This document shows positions 5,804 through 14,620 of a DNA stretch of 16,363 bases, piece by piece. The number at the start of each line of letters is the position of its first letter. Position 1 is the stretch's first letter. Made by a program: the position numbers and the translations under genes. The notes beneath the pieces are model-generated. The model did not search any database, had not been told where the DNA came from, and saw only the letters and a program-made list of their open reading frames with translations. This stretch comes from an uncultured Prevotella sp. (lineage in GTDB: Bacteria; Bacteroidota; Bacteroidia; Bacteroidales; Bacteroidaceae), in NCBI GenBank assembly GCA_900769055.1, contig CAAGFF010000065.1, positions 1 to 16,363 of the forward strand, in the 5' to 3' direction.

Positions 5804-8800
5804 ATGCTCAAATCTTTTATTACGACCATGTTGGCATGTGCCACACTATCTGTTTATGCCGGCAATACCACGGTCAACGTAAGTCAGGTTACGGAACCTG
5901 TCACCCTGTCGGACGATGTAGACTACGCCGTGTCCTCGTCTACACCATTTACTCCAGAGGGAAGTATTGATATTGCCAATGTCGAGAACGCCATACTCAT
6001 TCTTCATGGCGTAAAACCAAGTGAGGCTGATGCATGGCTTAGCTATATCACCATTGCAGGACAGCCCGCCGTGGAGGATGTGAACTGCCAGGTACGCATG
6101 CACCGCAACGGTACCCTTATCCTGCCTTATACCGAGGACGAGGCTCCACTGAAATTATATACCGATGTCGATCAGGGAGGAATGCTGTTCCCTGTCAAGC
6201 CTACGACGGCCATGCTGAACCTGTCGGGCGGAATCTACAACAACAAGATACGCAGCTTCACCCTGCGCAGGGGATATATGGCATGCTTCAACACACGGGC
6301 CGACGGCACGGGCTACAGTCGCATATTCATTGCTGACAAGACTAACCGTACGGTGAACCTTCCTGCCATACTCGACGGCAAGGTCTCGGCTGTCAGGGTG
6401 CTGAGGTGGTATGATGCCAACAAACGCGGATATGCTGGCAGCAGCAGCGACGCCAACACCGCATTGAAGACCACATGGTGCTACAACTGGGATGCGAGCA
6501 ACCATACATGGAAAGACCGTGAGTATGTTGTCCACCATCATCATGAGGGATGGCCTGGATTTACCAATCTCGCAGCCAATGGCACCTCGCCAAATCTTCT
6601 TGGAAACAACGAGCCAGACAATACCGCCGACGACAGGGAACATCCGTCAACGGTAAGCGAGGTCCTGAAGACATGGCCGCAGATGATGGCAACGGGAAAG
6701 AGGCTCGGCTCGCCGGCCGTGGCTGGCGATTACAACTGGCTGTATCAGTTCATTGACTCCATTGATGCCAAGGGATGGCGCTGCGACTTCGTATGCGTAC
6801 ACGCATACTGGTATTCAGACTGGAGCAGCTGGCAGAGTCAGCTCAAGGCCATATACGAGCGCACCGGACGACCTATATGGATTACGGAAATGAACTATGG
6901 TGCCAACTGGACGGGATGGCCGGGAAGCAATACTAACGGCAACGATGCCAACTATGCCATACATAAGCAGCACTTCGCACCAATCATCGACGGACTGGAG
7001 GCTACGGGATATATTGAGAGGTATGCGGCATACAACGCCGTGCAGGACTGCCGTAGAGTGTGGCTCGGTGGCAGCGAGCTGACACCATCGGGAGAATACT
7101 ATGCCAACAAGAATTCACAGCTGGCATTCAACTCCTCATACGGAGTTACACCTAAGCAGCCCGACATGCACGACCCTACCAACCTCAATGTGGCATGGGA
7201 CGATGCTGACAACACGACTATATTCACATTCTACGAGCCTAACGGAGAATACAACCGCTCCATGACCATAGAACGGAAAATCGGTGAAGACGAGTGGGAG
7301 GTGGTGAACACCCCGTTCCAGAAGGAAATGCCAGCATCATACAACGTAAAGGTTGAGGGACTGACATTCGGAGATACTTACCGCATACACGTGGTGACGC
7401 TCAATGGTGTAAACAGATATTCGAATACTGCTACATGCTCGCGCAGCAACGACACAACGGGATGTGTGGTGGTGGTTGACGGAGAAGAGTACTACATGGG
7501 CGGAAACATCATCACCAATGGAGAGTTTGACAATGGTCTCGAAGGATGGTACGACGGCACGGGCACATCAGCAGCAGCACCTGGCTTCCAGGCTGTGCCA
7601 TTCGGAGGAAATGAGGGCGACAGTGATGCCTACCTGCAATGCTGGATGCACACCGGAGCAACGGGCAACGGCTCGCTGACAAGAAACTTCGACGTGGAAA
7701 AAGGACAGAAGTACTATTTCGGCGTGATGACCAAGAATAACACCGGCTCTTACCAGAAGCTCAGCCTCTCTGCTGACGGACAGACAGAGAGCGAGACGGT
7801 AAGCAACCTCGTAGATTGTGGAGCGTGGTCGAAGCAGACCGCTTACTTTGATACTGGTGACTACGACAAGCTCATCTTGCGTTACCGTTGGCTTGGCTCC
7901 AAGGCACAGTACGACAAGTTCTATCTTGCCAAGCTGTTCAAGACCCGCGAGGAGGCACTCGCTGACGTGCAGGAGGAAGAAGTTGTGGAGAAGCCCGAAG
8001 CCAACACACCGGACTACTCATACCTTATGACTCCAAGCGTGAAGATAGTCAACCCCTCGTTTGCCTCTGCCGACGGCTGGAACACAGCTGCAGGAACGGT
8101 TACTGGAGGCGACCAGCGTACGGCAACGCAGCTCGGCATGACCTGCTGGAACGCATGGTGGGGTGGGGTGACTGCCGACCAGGGCAAGGACATGACACTT
8201 GACGTGAACCAGCAGCTCATAGCCAAGGAGTCGGGATTCTACCGCCTGCAATGCAAGGCTACCACACAGCACTACTGCCTCACCGACCAGCATGCCTATC
8301 TCTCGGCTGGGGACGCTATCGCAGTATCACCGGCACTTACATGGCACTATCTGGACATTCCTGACGTAAGGGCCGACCAGGCATGGGAGACTCTCATCAC
8401 AGACTCCATCTTCGTAGACGAGTCGCAGGAGTTCACCATAGGATTTACATCATCGAAGGAGGGTGCCGTGGACTATGCATGGAGAAAATACGCCACTACC
8501 GACAGCAAGGGCGACAACCGTGAGGGATGGTGGTGCGCCACTGATTTCTCGCTGCTTTATCAGCCTGCATACCGCCGTGCAGCCGATGCAGCCACATGGC
8601 AGACGCTGTGCCTGCCATACGATGCCGTACCAATGTGCAATGTCAGGGCGTATGCCGTTACTGGACGCAACGAGGCCGCCACGCTTGCCGTGCTCACTCC
8701 TGTGGACAACCTTGAGGCTGGACGTCCATACATATATATCAGTGACGACGCAGAGGCATTGTTCCTTGAAAGCGGAACCAAGCTCGTGCAGCCGAAGCCG

Positions 8801-9124
8801 GAAGAGAAAGGTATGGTGGGCTTCTTCAAGAATTACGTAGGCAAGGGAAGCTATATTCTCGTTGATGGTACATGGCAGGTGGTGACTGAGCAGTCGGTGT
8901 CGATAGGCAACAACCGCGCATACATCAAGTCGCTCAACGATATTCCCGTTGTGGAGGTAACCGACGACATGACTACCTTGCCAATTGCGCCCGACCCAAC
9001 AGCCATATCAGCTGTTGCTGCCGACAGCGCTACGGACAACGGCTATACCATTGGTGGAGTAAAGGCTACAGAAACCGTCCGCGGACTGATTATCAAGGGA
9101 GGAAAGAAGATAGTGAGAAAGTAA
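5804..9124 (+). CDS. Secreted multidomain glycoside hydrolase, GH128-like (Glyco_hydro_cc fold)
   Basis: This 1106-residue protein has a signal peptide cleaved near 'SVYA/GN' (about residue 19) with no lipobox cysteine, so it is probably not a surface lipoprotein. Residues 25-190 are a beta-rich N-terminal region of unknown type. Residues 195-445 resemble the Asl1/GH128 catalytic core: E270 in 'LLGNNEPDN' is the likely acid/base and E362 in 'WITEMNYGANW' the likely nucleophile, with 'CVHAYWYS' between. GH128 enzymes cleave beta-1,3-glucan, so that is the inferred substrate. A fibronectin-III-like domain follows (455-548), then two jelly-roll, CBM-like modules starting 'NIITNGEFDNGLEGWY' (568-712) and 'VKIVNPSFASADGWN' (746-920). 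The C-terminus (925-1106) ends 'GGVKATETVRGLIIKGGKKI', followed by VRK, resembling a T9SS-type sorting tail. There is no SusC/SusD pair nearby. Confidence 0.8.
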   Translation: MLKSFITTMLACATLSVYAGNTTVNVSQVTEPVTLSDDVDYAVSSSTPFTPEGSIDIANVENAILILHGVKPSEADAWLSYITIAGQPAVEDVNCQVRMHRNGTLILPYTEDEAPLKLYTDVDQGGMLFPVKPTTAMLNLSGGIYNNKIRSFTLRRGYMACFNTRADGTGYSRIFIADKTNRTVNLPAILDGKVSAVRVLRWYDANKRGYAGSSSDANTALKTTWCYNWDASNHTWKDREYVVHHHHEGWPGFTNLAANGTSPNLLGNNEPDNTADDREHPSTVSEVLKTWPQMMATGKRLGSPAVAGDYNWLYQFIDSIDAKGWRCDFVCVHAYWYSDWSSWQSQLKAIYERTGRPIWITEMNYGANWTGWPGSNTNGNDANYAIHKQHFAPIIDGLEATGYIERYAAYNAVQDCRRVWLGGSELTPSGEYYANKNSQLAFNSSYGVTPKQPDMHDPTNLNVAWDDADNTTIFTFYEPNGEYNRSMTIERKIGEDEWEVVNTPFQKEMPASYNVKVEGLTFGDTYRIHVVTLNGVNRYSNTATCSRSNDTTGCVVVVDGEEYYMGGNIITNGEFDNGLEGWYDGTGTSAAAPGFQAVPFGGNEGDSDAYLQCWMHTGATGNGSLTRNFDVEKGQKYYFGVMTKNNTGSYQKLSLSADGQTESETVSNLVDCGAWSKQTAYFDTGDYDKLILRYRWLGSKAQYDKFYLAKLFKTREEALADVQEEEVVEKPEANTPDYSYLMTPSVKIVNPSFASADGWNTAAGTVTGGDQRTATQLGMTCWNAWWGGVTADQGKDMTLDVNQQLIAKESGFYRLQCKATTQHYCLTDQHAYLSAGDAIAVSPALTWHYLDIPDVRADQAWETLITDSIFVDESQEFTIGFTSSKEGAVDYAWRKYATTDSKGDNREGWWCATDFSLLYQPAYRRAADAATWQTLCLPYDAVPMCNVRAYAVTGRNEAATLAVLTPVDNLEAGRPYIYISDDAEALFLESGTKLVQPKPEEKGMVGFFKNYVGKGSYILVDGTWQVVTEQSVSIGNNRAYIKSLNDIPVVEVTDDMTTLPIAPDPTAISAVAADSATDNGYTIGGVKATETVRGLIIKGGKKIVRK

Positions 9125-9168
9125 GAGGCAATAATACATATAATTAACACAGATATCATTATTTCATT

Positions 9169-11133
9169 ATGGAATCACTACCAGAGAACGCATTCAGGGA
9201 ACTCGCACCAGGCGAGGAGTATCAGCCGGTGATGAAGCCGGAGAAAAACTATCCGGAGGTCAACGCATGGTCAGTAACCTGGGGTATCATCATGGCAATG
9301 GTGTTCTCCGCCGCTGCCGCCTATCTTGGACTGAAGGTCGGACAGGTGTTCGAGGCCGCCATACCTATAGCCATCATAGCCATAGGCGTAAGCACGGCAA
9401 CGAAACGCTCGAACGCACTTGGCGAGAATGTCATTATACAGAGTATCGGAGCATGCTCGGGAGCTGTAGTCGCAGGAGCCATTTTCACACTTCCGGCTAT
9501 ATACATCCTGCAAGCCAAATATCCTGACATGACAACATCGTTCATGAAGATTTTCATGGCATCTGCGCTCGGAGGTGTGCTGGGCATACTGTTCCTCATA
9601 CCTTTCAGGAAATATTTCGTCAGCGACATGCACGGCAAATATCCTTTCCCAGAGGCTACCGCCACCACGCAGGTGCTCGTGTCGGGACAGAAAGGCGGTG
9701 ACCAGGCCAAGCCGCTGCTCATGGCAGGACTTATTGGAGGACTCTATGACTTCATCGTGGCTTCGGCTGGATGGTGGAATGAGAATTTCACATCCCGTGT
9801 GACAGCCTTCGGTGCCGACATTGCTGAGAGAGCCAAGCTGGTATTCAAGCTCAATACCAGCGCAGCCGTGCTGGGACTGGGATATATTGTCGGCCTGAAA
9901 TACGCGCTGTACATCACACTTGGCTCGCTTGCCGTGTGGTGGCTCATCGTGCCGGGAATGGCCCTGCTCTTCGGCGACCAGGTCCTGAATGCCTGGGACC
10001 CGACGATAACGAAGACCGTAGCCCAGATGTCGCCAGAGGAAATCTTCCGCTCCTACGCCCGCAGCATCGGCATTGGCGGTATTGCCATGGCTGGCATCAT
10101 AGGTATCATCAAGAGCTGGGGTATCATCCGTGGTGCCGTGTCGCTTGCTGCTAATGAGCTTCGGGGCAATAGCGCGCAAGTGGAGAAGCCAAAGCGTACG
10201 CAGCTCGACATCCCGTTCAAGCTTATTGCCATAGGCTCTGTGGCAACAATACTGCTGACATTCCTCTTCTTCCTCTTTGGTGTTCTCGATGGCAATGTCC
10301 TCTTCGCTATTGTTGGCATTCTCCTGGTAACAGTCATAGCATTCCTCTTCACAACCGTTGCAGCCAACGCCATTGCCATTGTTGGTTCCAACCCCGTGTC
10401 GGGAATGACACTTATGACCCTTATCCTTGCGTCTGTCGTAATGGTAGCCGTTGGACTGAAGGGTACTGGTGGCATGTTGGCTGCCCTCATCATGGGTGGT
10501 GTGGTATGTACGGCATTGTCCATGGCAGGTGCCTTTGTCACAGACCTGAAGATAGGTTACTGGCTTGGTACTACTCCCAAGAAGCAGGAGTCGTGGAAGT
10601 TCCTCGGAACGCTCGTCAGCGCACTTACCGTTGGTGGTGTGATGATGCTTCTAAACGAGACTTACGGCTTTGCCTCTGGTGCCTTGGCGGCCCCGCAGGC
10701 CAATGCCATGGCAGCAGTCATAGACCCTCTGATGAATGGAGTAGGGGCACCATGGGCACTCTATGCCATCGGCGCTGCCCTCGCCATAGTCCTCACATGG
10801 CTTAAGATACCCGCCCTGGCTTTTGCGCTTGGCATGTTTATTCCTCTTGAGTTGAACGTACCATTGCTTGTCGGAGGTGCCGTCAACTGGTATGTGACAA
10901 CACGCAGCAAGGACAAGAGTGTGAATAATGCACGTGGTGAGAAGGGCACGCTCATAGCAAGCGGCTTTATTGCGGGTGGTGCCCTCATGGGAGTAGTAAG
11001 CGCGCTGCTGAAATTTGGTGGTGTGGAGTTCTCCGTAGCAGAGACGTGGTGGGCAAACCCACTCTCGGAGCTGTGCTCCCTTGTGGCATACATCCTCCTC
11101 ATTGCATATTTCATAAGGGCAACGAAGGATTAA
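9169..11133 (+). CDS. OPT-family oligopeptide transporter
   Basis: This 654-residue polytopic membrane protein has at least a dozen hydrophobic segments and conserved OPT motifs. These include 'AWSVTWGIIMAMVFSAAAAY' (residues 33-52), 'NALGENVIIQSIGACSG' (82-98) and 'KYPFPEATATTQVLVSG' (157-173), the last matching the family's PxPxGxA-type loop. OPT proteins import oligopeptides or metal-chelate conjugates using the proton gradient; the substrate here is not readable. The bacterial version with a short polar N-terminus (residues 1-30) is the usual form in Bacteroidales. The gene starts 44 bp after the hydrolase stop in an AT-rich gap with no clear promoter, so cotranscription is plausible but not certain. 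It ends 28 bp before a strong hairpin. Confidence 0.94.
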   Translation: MESLPENAFRELAPGEEYQPVMKPEKNYPEVNAWSVTWGIIMAMVFSAAAAYLGLKVGQVFEAAIPIAIIAIGVSTATKRSNALGENVIIQSIGACSGAVVAGAIFTLPAIYILQAKYPDMTTSFMKIFMASALGGVLGILFLIPFRKYFVSDMHGKYPFPEATATTQVLVSGQKGGDQAKPLLMAGLIGGLYDFIVASAGWWNENFTSRVTAFGADIAERAKLVFKLNTSAAVLGLGYIVGLKYALYITLGSLAVWWLIVPGMALLFGDQVLNAWDPTITKTVAQMSPEEIFRSYARSIGIGGIAMAGIIGIIKSWGIIRGAVSLAANELRGNSAQVEKPKRTQLDIPFKLIAIGSVATILLTFLFFLFGVLDGNVLFAIVGILLVTVIAFLFTTVAANAIAIVGSNPVSGMTLMTLILASVVMVAVGLKGTGGMLAALIMGGVVCTALSMAGAFVTDLKIGYWLGTTPKKQESWKFLGTLVSALTVGGVMMLLNETYGFASGALAAPQANAMAAVIDPLMNGVGAPWALYAIGAALAIVLTWLKIPALAFALGMFIPLELNVPLLVGGAVNWYVTTRSKDKSVNNARGEKGTLIASGFIAGGALMGVVSALLKFGGVEFSVAETWWANPLSELCSLVAYILLIAYFIRATKD

Positions 11134-11161
11134 GCGGAGCTTTTCATGAGAATATAGAAAC

Positions 11162-11197
11162 GATAGAGGAGGAATGGAACCCCATTCCTCCTCTATC
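11162..11197. terminator. Bidirectional terminator hairpin between OPT and trmB genes
   Basis: A perfect 16-bp stem, GATAGAGGAGGAATGG pairing with CCATTCCTCCTCTATC, surrounds a 4-nt loop (AACC). It lies between two convergent genes. The trailing bases are only moderately U-rich on either strand (ATTATGATA on plus, GTTTCTATATT on minus), so it is a plausible two-way terminator rather than a textbook one. Confidence 0.8.
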
Positions 11198-11242
11198 ATT
11201 ATGATACGATAATTGTTGTCGCTGATGTCATTTGGGGCAATG

Positions 11243-11992
11243 CTATCTTCCGGGACGATGATAGCTCCTGTAGTTGTCAAACTCAATATCCACTTCCGGC
11301 TCAGAGAGTTCTCCGTCTTTGGGTAGCCTGAACTTCATATATCTGATGTTCAGTCCCCTTTCGAGCCACATCGACTCGTAATAGGTACGGATGTTGAGGA
11401 TGTTCATTGTGGCCTCGTCGAGTTGGCTGTCGTTATACAGGTCCTCGGTACACACCTCTGGCGTAAGGCCGTTGTGAAGAGCCATCTCCTTGGTGTATGT
11501 GAAGAGGAAGTTGGAGTCGGTCTTCAGATGAACGAGCCCCTTGTCGTTGAGGAAGTGCCGGTAGCGTTGCAGAAAGTAGGTGGAGGTAAGTCTTTTCCTT
11601 GCGTTCTTCATCTGCGGGTCGCTGAAGGTGAGCCATATTTCCTGCACCTCGTCCTCGCCAAAAAAGCGGTCGATGATTTCGATGTTGGTGCGAAGGAATG
11701 CCACATTGGGCAACTGTTCCTGCAATGCCTGCTTGGCTCCTGTCCACATGCGTGCTCCCTTGATGTCCACTCCGATGAAGTTGACATTGGGGAACATCCT
11801 TGCCAGTCCTACGGCATATTCCCCCTTGCCGCATCCAAGTTCGAGCACTATGGGGTTGTCGTTGTGAAAGAACATCTCTCTCCAGCGGCCCTTCATGTCG
11901 AATGGTACATTGTCTATGGCAGAGAAAGGATACTGGAAGACGTTGCTGAACGTCTCCATCTCCGCAAATTTCTGTAGTTTTCCTTTTCCCAT
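11243..11992 (-). CDS. trmB: tRNA (guanine-N7)-methyltransferase
   Basis: The 249-residue protein methylates N7 of G46 in tRNA using SAM. The SAM-binding motif 'VLELGCGKGEYA' is at residues 49-60, 'FIGVDIKGARMWTGAK' at 72-87 and the tRNA-contact and catalytic motif 'FSDPQMKNARKRLTS' at 123-137; the E. coli version of the last is FPDPW-type. 'VHLKTDSNFLFTYT' (154-167) and 'YYESMWLERGLNIRYMKFRL' (204-223) correspond to the substrate-binding C-terminal part. Proteobacterial TrmB is of similar length. It lies 49 bp downstream of ilvE on the same strand. I see no clear TAnnTTTG promoter in that gap, so readthrough from ilvE is likely, and the hairpin at 11162-11197 would end the transcript. Confidence 0.93.
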   Translation of the reverse strand: MGKGKLQKFAEMETFSNVFQYPFSAIDNVPFDMKGRWREMFFHNDNPIVLELGCGKGEYAVGLARMFPNVNFIGVDIKGARMWTGAKQALQEQLPNVAFLRTNIEIIDRFFGEDEVQEIWLTFSDPQMKNARKRLTSTYFLQRYRHFLNDKGLVHLKTDSNFLFTYTKEMALHNGLTPEVCTEDLYNDSQLDEATMNILNIRTYYESMWLERGLNIRYMKFRLPKDGELSEPEVDIEFDNYRSYHRPGR

Positions 11993-12041
11993 TATTTGTT
12001 TTAGAGGGTTCTTTAAATAATCTTTCGCTTTTCTACCGTAC

Positions 12042-13058
12042 TTACTCTATTACGACAGTTGTCCAACCATGCTTGTCCTCTACGGTGCCATATTGTATGC
12101 CTCTGAGCGTCTCGTAGAGCTTTTTAGACCATGGGCCAGGTTTCTCACCGAAGTTGTACACCTTGCCAGTGTCGAGGTCGTCGAGGTGGGATATCGGTGA
12201 TATCACGGCAGCTGTTCCGCAAGCGCCTGCCTCCTCGAAAGTATCGAGCTCCTCCTCAGGAATGGGCCTTCTCTCAACAGTCATTCCAAGGTCTTCTGCA
12301 ATCTGCATGAGGCTCTTGTTGGTGATTGACGGTAGGATAGACGATGACTTCGGTGTGACGTAGGTGTTGTTCTTTATGCCGAAGAAGTTGGCTGCTCCAC
12401 ATTCGTCGACATACTTCTTCTCCTTAGAGTCGAGGTAGAACTCGCTGGCATAGCCCTTCTTGTGGGCGATGTCGTTGGCTTTCAGGCTGGCAGCGTAGTT
12501 TCCACCCACCTTGTAGATACCCGTTCCGAGCGGTGCGGCGCGGTCGTAGTCGCGGATGATGACATAGGGGTTGGTGGAGAAGCCGCCCTTGAAATATGGG
12601 CCTACGGGAGTAACGAAAATCAGGAAGAGATACTCCTTGGCGGGATGCACGCCTACCTGTGCGCTGGTGCCTATGAGGAGCGGACGTATGTATAGTGTGG
12701 CTCCGCTCTCGTATGTGGGGATATACTCCTGGTTGAGCCTAACCACCTTCTTCACCATTTCCTCAAACATCTCCGTAGGTACCTCGGGCATCATGATGCC
12801 ACGGCAGGTGCTCTGCAGGCGCGCGGCATTCTCATCCATGCGGAATACCCTCACCTTGCCGTCGGGGCAGCGGTATGCCTTAAGTCCCTCGAAAGCTTCC
12901 TGCCCATAGTGAAGGCAGGTTGCTGCCATGTGCATGTTGATATACTCTTCGGAGCACACTTCTATCTCGCCCCATTTTCCGTCACGATAGTAACAACGTA
13001 CATTGTAGTCAGTTGGCATATAGCCGAATGACAGATTAGACCAGTCGATGTCTTTCAT
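12042..13058 (-). CDS. ilvE: Branched-chain amino acid aminotransferase
   Basis: The 338-residue protein is a class IV (fold type IV) PLP-dependent aminotransferase. It interconverts valine, leucine and isoleucine with their 2-oxo acids, using glutamate/2-oxoglutarate. The PLP lysine is K183 in 'TGIYKVGGNYAASLKAN', preceded by 'YIRPLLIGT' (123-131). 'YVDECGAANFFGIKN' (216-230) and 'EEAGACGTAAVISPI' (275-289) are the phosphate-binding and substrate loops of the BCAT group. Length is close to Bacteroidales and eukaryotic-type BCATs rather than the shorter E. coli IlvE. The frame extends to 13121, but that would place the start inside xseA and upstream of the promoter; the ATG at 13058 gives the normal family N-terminus. 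A promoter overlaps the 3' end of xseA, so ilvE can be expressed separately from xseBA. Confidence 0.96.
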   Translation of the reverse strand: MKDIDWSNLSFGYMPTDYNVRCYYRDGKWGEIEVCSEEYINMHMAATCLHYGQEAFEGLKAYRCPDGKVRVFRMDENAARLQSTCRGIMMPEVPTEMFEEMVKKVVRLNQEYIPTYESGATLYIRPLLIGTSAQVGVHPAKEYLFLIFVTPVGPYFKGGFSTNPYVIIRDYDRAAPLGTGIYKVGGNYAASLKANDIAHKKGYASEFYLDSKEKKYVDECGAANFFGIKNNTYVTPKSSSILPSITNKSLMQIAEDLGMTVERRPIPEEELDTFEEAGACGTAAVISPISHLDDLDTGKVYNFGEKPGPWSKKLYETLRGIQYGTVEDKHGWTTVVIE

Positions 13059-13087
13059 AAATTTATGTGTTTTATGTTTTTTGCTTG

Positions 13088-13118
13088 CAAAAGTACTAAT
13101 TATTATCATCGCATGCAA
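13088..13118 (-). promoter_or_regulatory. Promoter for ilvE, embedded in the 3' end of xseA
   Basis: On the minus strand TTG (plus 13116-13118) and TACTTTTG (plus 13088-13095) are 20 bp apart, a consensus match. The TTG and spacer lie within the last xseA codons and its stop. The dyad TTTTGCaaGCAAAA (13079-13092) overlaps the -7 element, as it does in front of rsmF. The leader is about 20-25 nt. Confidence 0.75.
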
Positions 13119-14382
13119 CAAAATCAGCCAAAAACTTCACTTCGGATGTCACTCTGCCTGTGGCGGTGACGGTCTCTATGGTGTCTCCCTCCCTGAGTTT
13201 TGTCACATCCTTTAGTATATGCCCATTGTGAATGGTCATGGTGTAGCCCCTCTTGAGTAGCCGTGTGGGGTCGAGTGCTTCAGCGCGCTGCTGGAGCATC
13301 TGTATGCGGTGGTGCTCGGCTGTCATGCGTGCTGCGGCGCTGTTCGTTACGCGCATCATCATGGCGTCGAGCCGTGCCGTGCTGTTGGCCTTCATGGTAG
13401 CAAAGAGGGTGGGAATGCGCTCGGCCAGCCTTCTTAGGCGTAGCTCCTCGGCCTGTAGCCTCTGTGCTATTATGGCCACGAGCCTTGCCGAACAGTTGTC
13501 TATGGTTGTTGCCACCTGCATGAGGTTGTCAATGAGCAATGCTGCTGCGGCGGTGGGCGTCTTCACCTTGGTGTTGGCCACCATGTCTATGACGCTCTCG
13601 TCACGCTCATGGCCTATGCCCGTGATTATAGGCAGAGGGAAGTTTGCAACATTCTCAGCCAGTGCCAGGGTGTCGAAGCCGCTCAGGTCGGCAGTGGCTC
13701 CTCCACCACGGATTATGACCACAACGTCGAAGTCGGCAATATTGTCGTAGATGCTGTTAAGGGCTGCTATGACGGAGTCCTGAACCTGTTCGCCCTGCAT
13801 GATGGCAGGGAAGAGGCGGGTAGTGAAAGGAAAGCCTTCGGCATTGTCGGCCAGATGATTGCAGAAGTCGCCATAGCCTGCTGCGTTGGCACTCGATATG
13901 ACCGCTATGCGCATGGCGAACATGGGGATGGTGAGCGATTTCTGCAGGTCGAACACTCCTTCCTCCTTCAGCTGTCTGATTATTGCCATCCTCTTGGCTG
14001 CCATGTCTCCAAGAGTATATGTGGGGTCGATGTCGGTGACAATCCATGCAAAGCCGTATGCGGGATGGAAGTCGGGAGATACACATAGCTGAACCTTCAT
14101 CCCCTGGTGTGGCAACTGCCCTGTGGCCTTGACAAAATTGCCGCGTATGCGTTGCCACTTGTTGTTCCAGCATTTGGCTGATGCACGTGCCACGGGAGTT
14201 GCAGAGAAAGGGTCTTTCTGGATAAGCTCCATGTAGAAATGTCCCCTTACCTCCCGTGCCTCCGATATCTCAGCCTGCACCCAGTAGTTGGTGTCGAGGC
14301 TGTCGGCAATAGCTTCGCTGACGAGCGCGTTGAGCTGGTACAGCGTCATTGCGCCCTGTGTGCTGTAGTCGGTTGCCGTCAT
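13096..14382 (-). CDS. xseA: Exonuclease VII large subunit
   Basis: The 428-residue protein is the catalytic subunit of exonuclease VII, which degrades single-stranded DNA into oligonucleotides from both ends. The N-terminal OB fold (about residues 12-118) includes 'YWVQAEISEAREVRGHFYMEL'-type strands, in which 'W34' and 'GHFYMEL' stand out. The catalytic domain shows 'RIAVISSANAAGYGDF' (158-173), 'VVVIIRGGGATADLSGFD' (220-237), 'IITGIGHERDESVIDMVA' (252-269) and 'KTPTAAA' (274-280). A long helical region (about 285-385) forms the XseB-binding arm. Length is near the usual 400-450. The ATG overlaps the xseB stop by 4 bp (ATGA); an internal ATG at residue 12 is possible but less likely given the coupling. 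Confidence 0.96.
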   Translation of the reverse strand: MTATDYSTQGAMTLYQLNALVSEAIADSLDTNYWVQAEISEAREVRGHFYMELIQKDPFSATPVARASAKCWNNKWQRIRGNFVKATGQLPHQGMKVQLCVSPDFHPAYGFAWIVTDIDPTYTLGDMAAKRMAIIRQLKEEGVFDLQKSLTIPMFAMRIAVISSANAAGYGDFCNHLADNAEGFPFTTRLFPAIMQGEQVQDSVIAALNSIYDNIADFDVVVIIRGGGATADLSGFDTLALAENVANFPLPIITGIGHERDESVIDMVANTKVKTPTAAAALLIDNLMQVATTIDNCSARLVAIIAQRLQAEELRLRRLAERIPTLFATMKANSTARLDAMMMRVTNSAAARMTAEHHRIQMLQQRAEALDPTRLLKRGYTMTIHNGHILKDVTKLREGDTIETVTATGRVTSEVKFLADFVACDDNN

Positions 14383-14570
14383 TCGTCAAGCAGCTTGTTT
14401 ATATCCTCGTTAGTCTTCCCGAGTTTTTCCTTGCATAGTGCCACGAGCGTCTTGGCCTCGCGCAGATGCTCCGTTATCTGGTCAAGGTCGAGCTGTCCGT
14501 TCTCCATGAGCCTCACTATTTCCTCCAGCCGTTTTACGGCATCCTCGTATTTCATGCTGTCGTTATTCAT
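14379..14570 (-). CDS. xseB: Exonuclease VII small subunit
   Basis: The 63-residue, highly charged helical protein has the standard XseB pattern: 'KYEDAVKRLEEIVRLMENGQ' (7-26) followed by 'LDLDQITEHLREAKTLV' and 'CKEKL'. Several copies of XseB wrap the helical arm of each XseA subunit in exonuclease VII. An in-frame second Met at residue 6 is an alternative start. It is the first gene of the xseB-xseA operon, with its stop overlapping the xseA ATG. Its promoter is the minus-strand element at 14619-14649, giving a leader of about 45 nt that contains a 12-bp palindrome. Confidence 0.95.
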   Translation of the reverse strand: MNNDSMKYEDAVKRLEEIVRLMENGQLDLDQITEHLREAKTLVALCKEKLGKTNEDINKLLDE

Positions 14571-14587
14571 GTTCTTGCGGTTTTAGC

Positions 14588-14620
14588 TGCTGCGCAGCAT
14601 GCAGAATGTAATTTTCTGCA
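14588..14620. repeat. Two dyad elements in the xseB leader
   Basis: TGCTGCGCAGCA (14588-14599) is a perfect 12-bp palindrome in the untranslated leader of xseB. Adjacent to it, TGCAGAA (14600-14606) and TTCTGCA (14614-14620) form a 7-bp inverted repeat around a 7-nt spacer, placed at the expected xseB transcription start. They could be operator or RNA-hairpin elements; no partner is known. Confidence 0.5.

Noticed and set aside
9271..10179. 302-codon minus-strand open frame inside the OPT transporter gene
   Set aside because: It is rich in His, Arg and Cys with no hydrophobic or domain pattern, as expected for a frame opposite a well-conserved gene.
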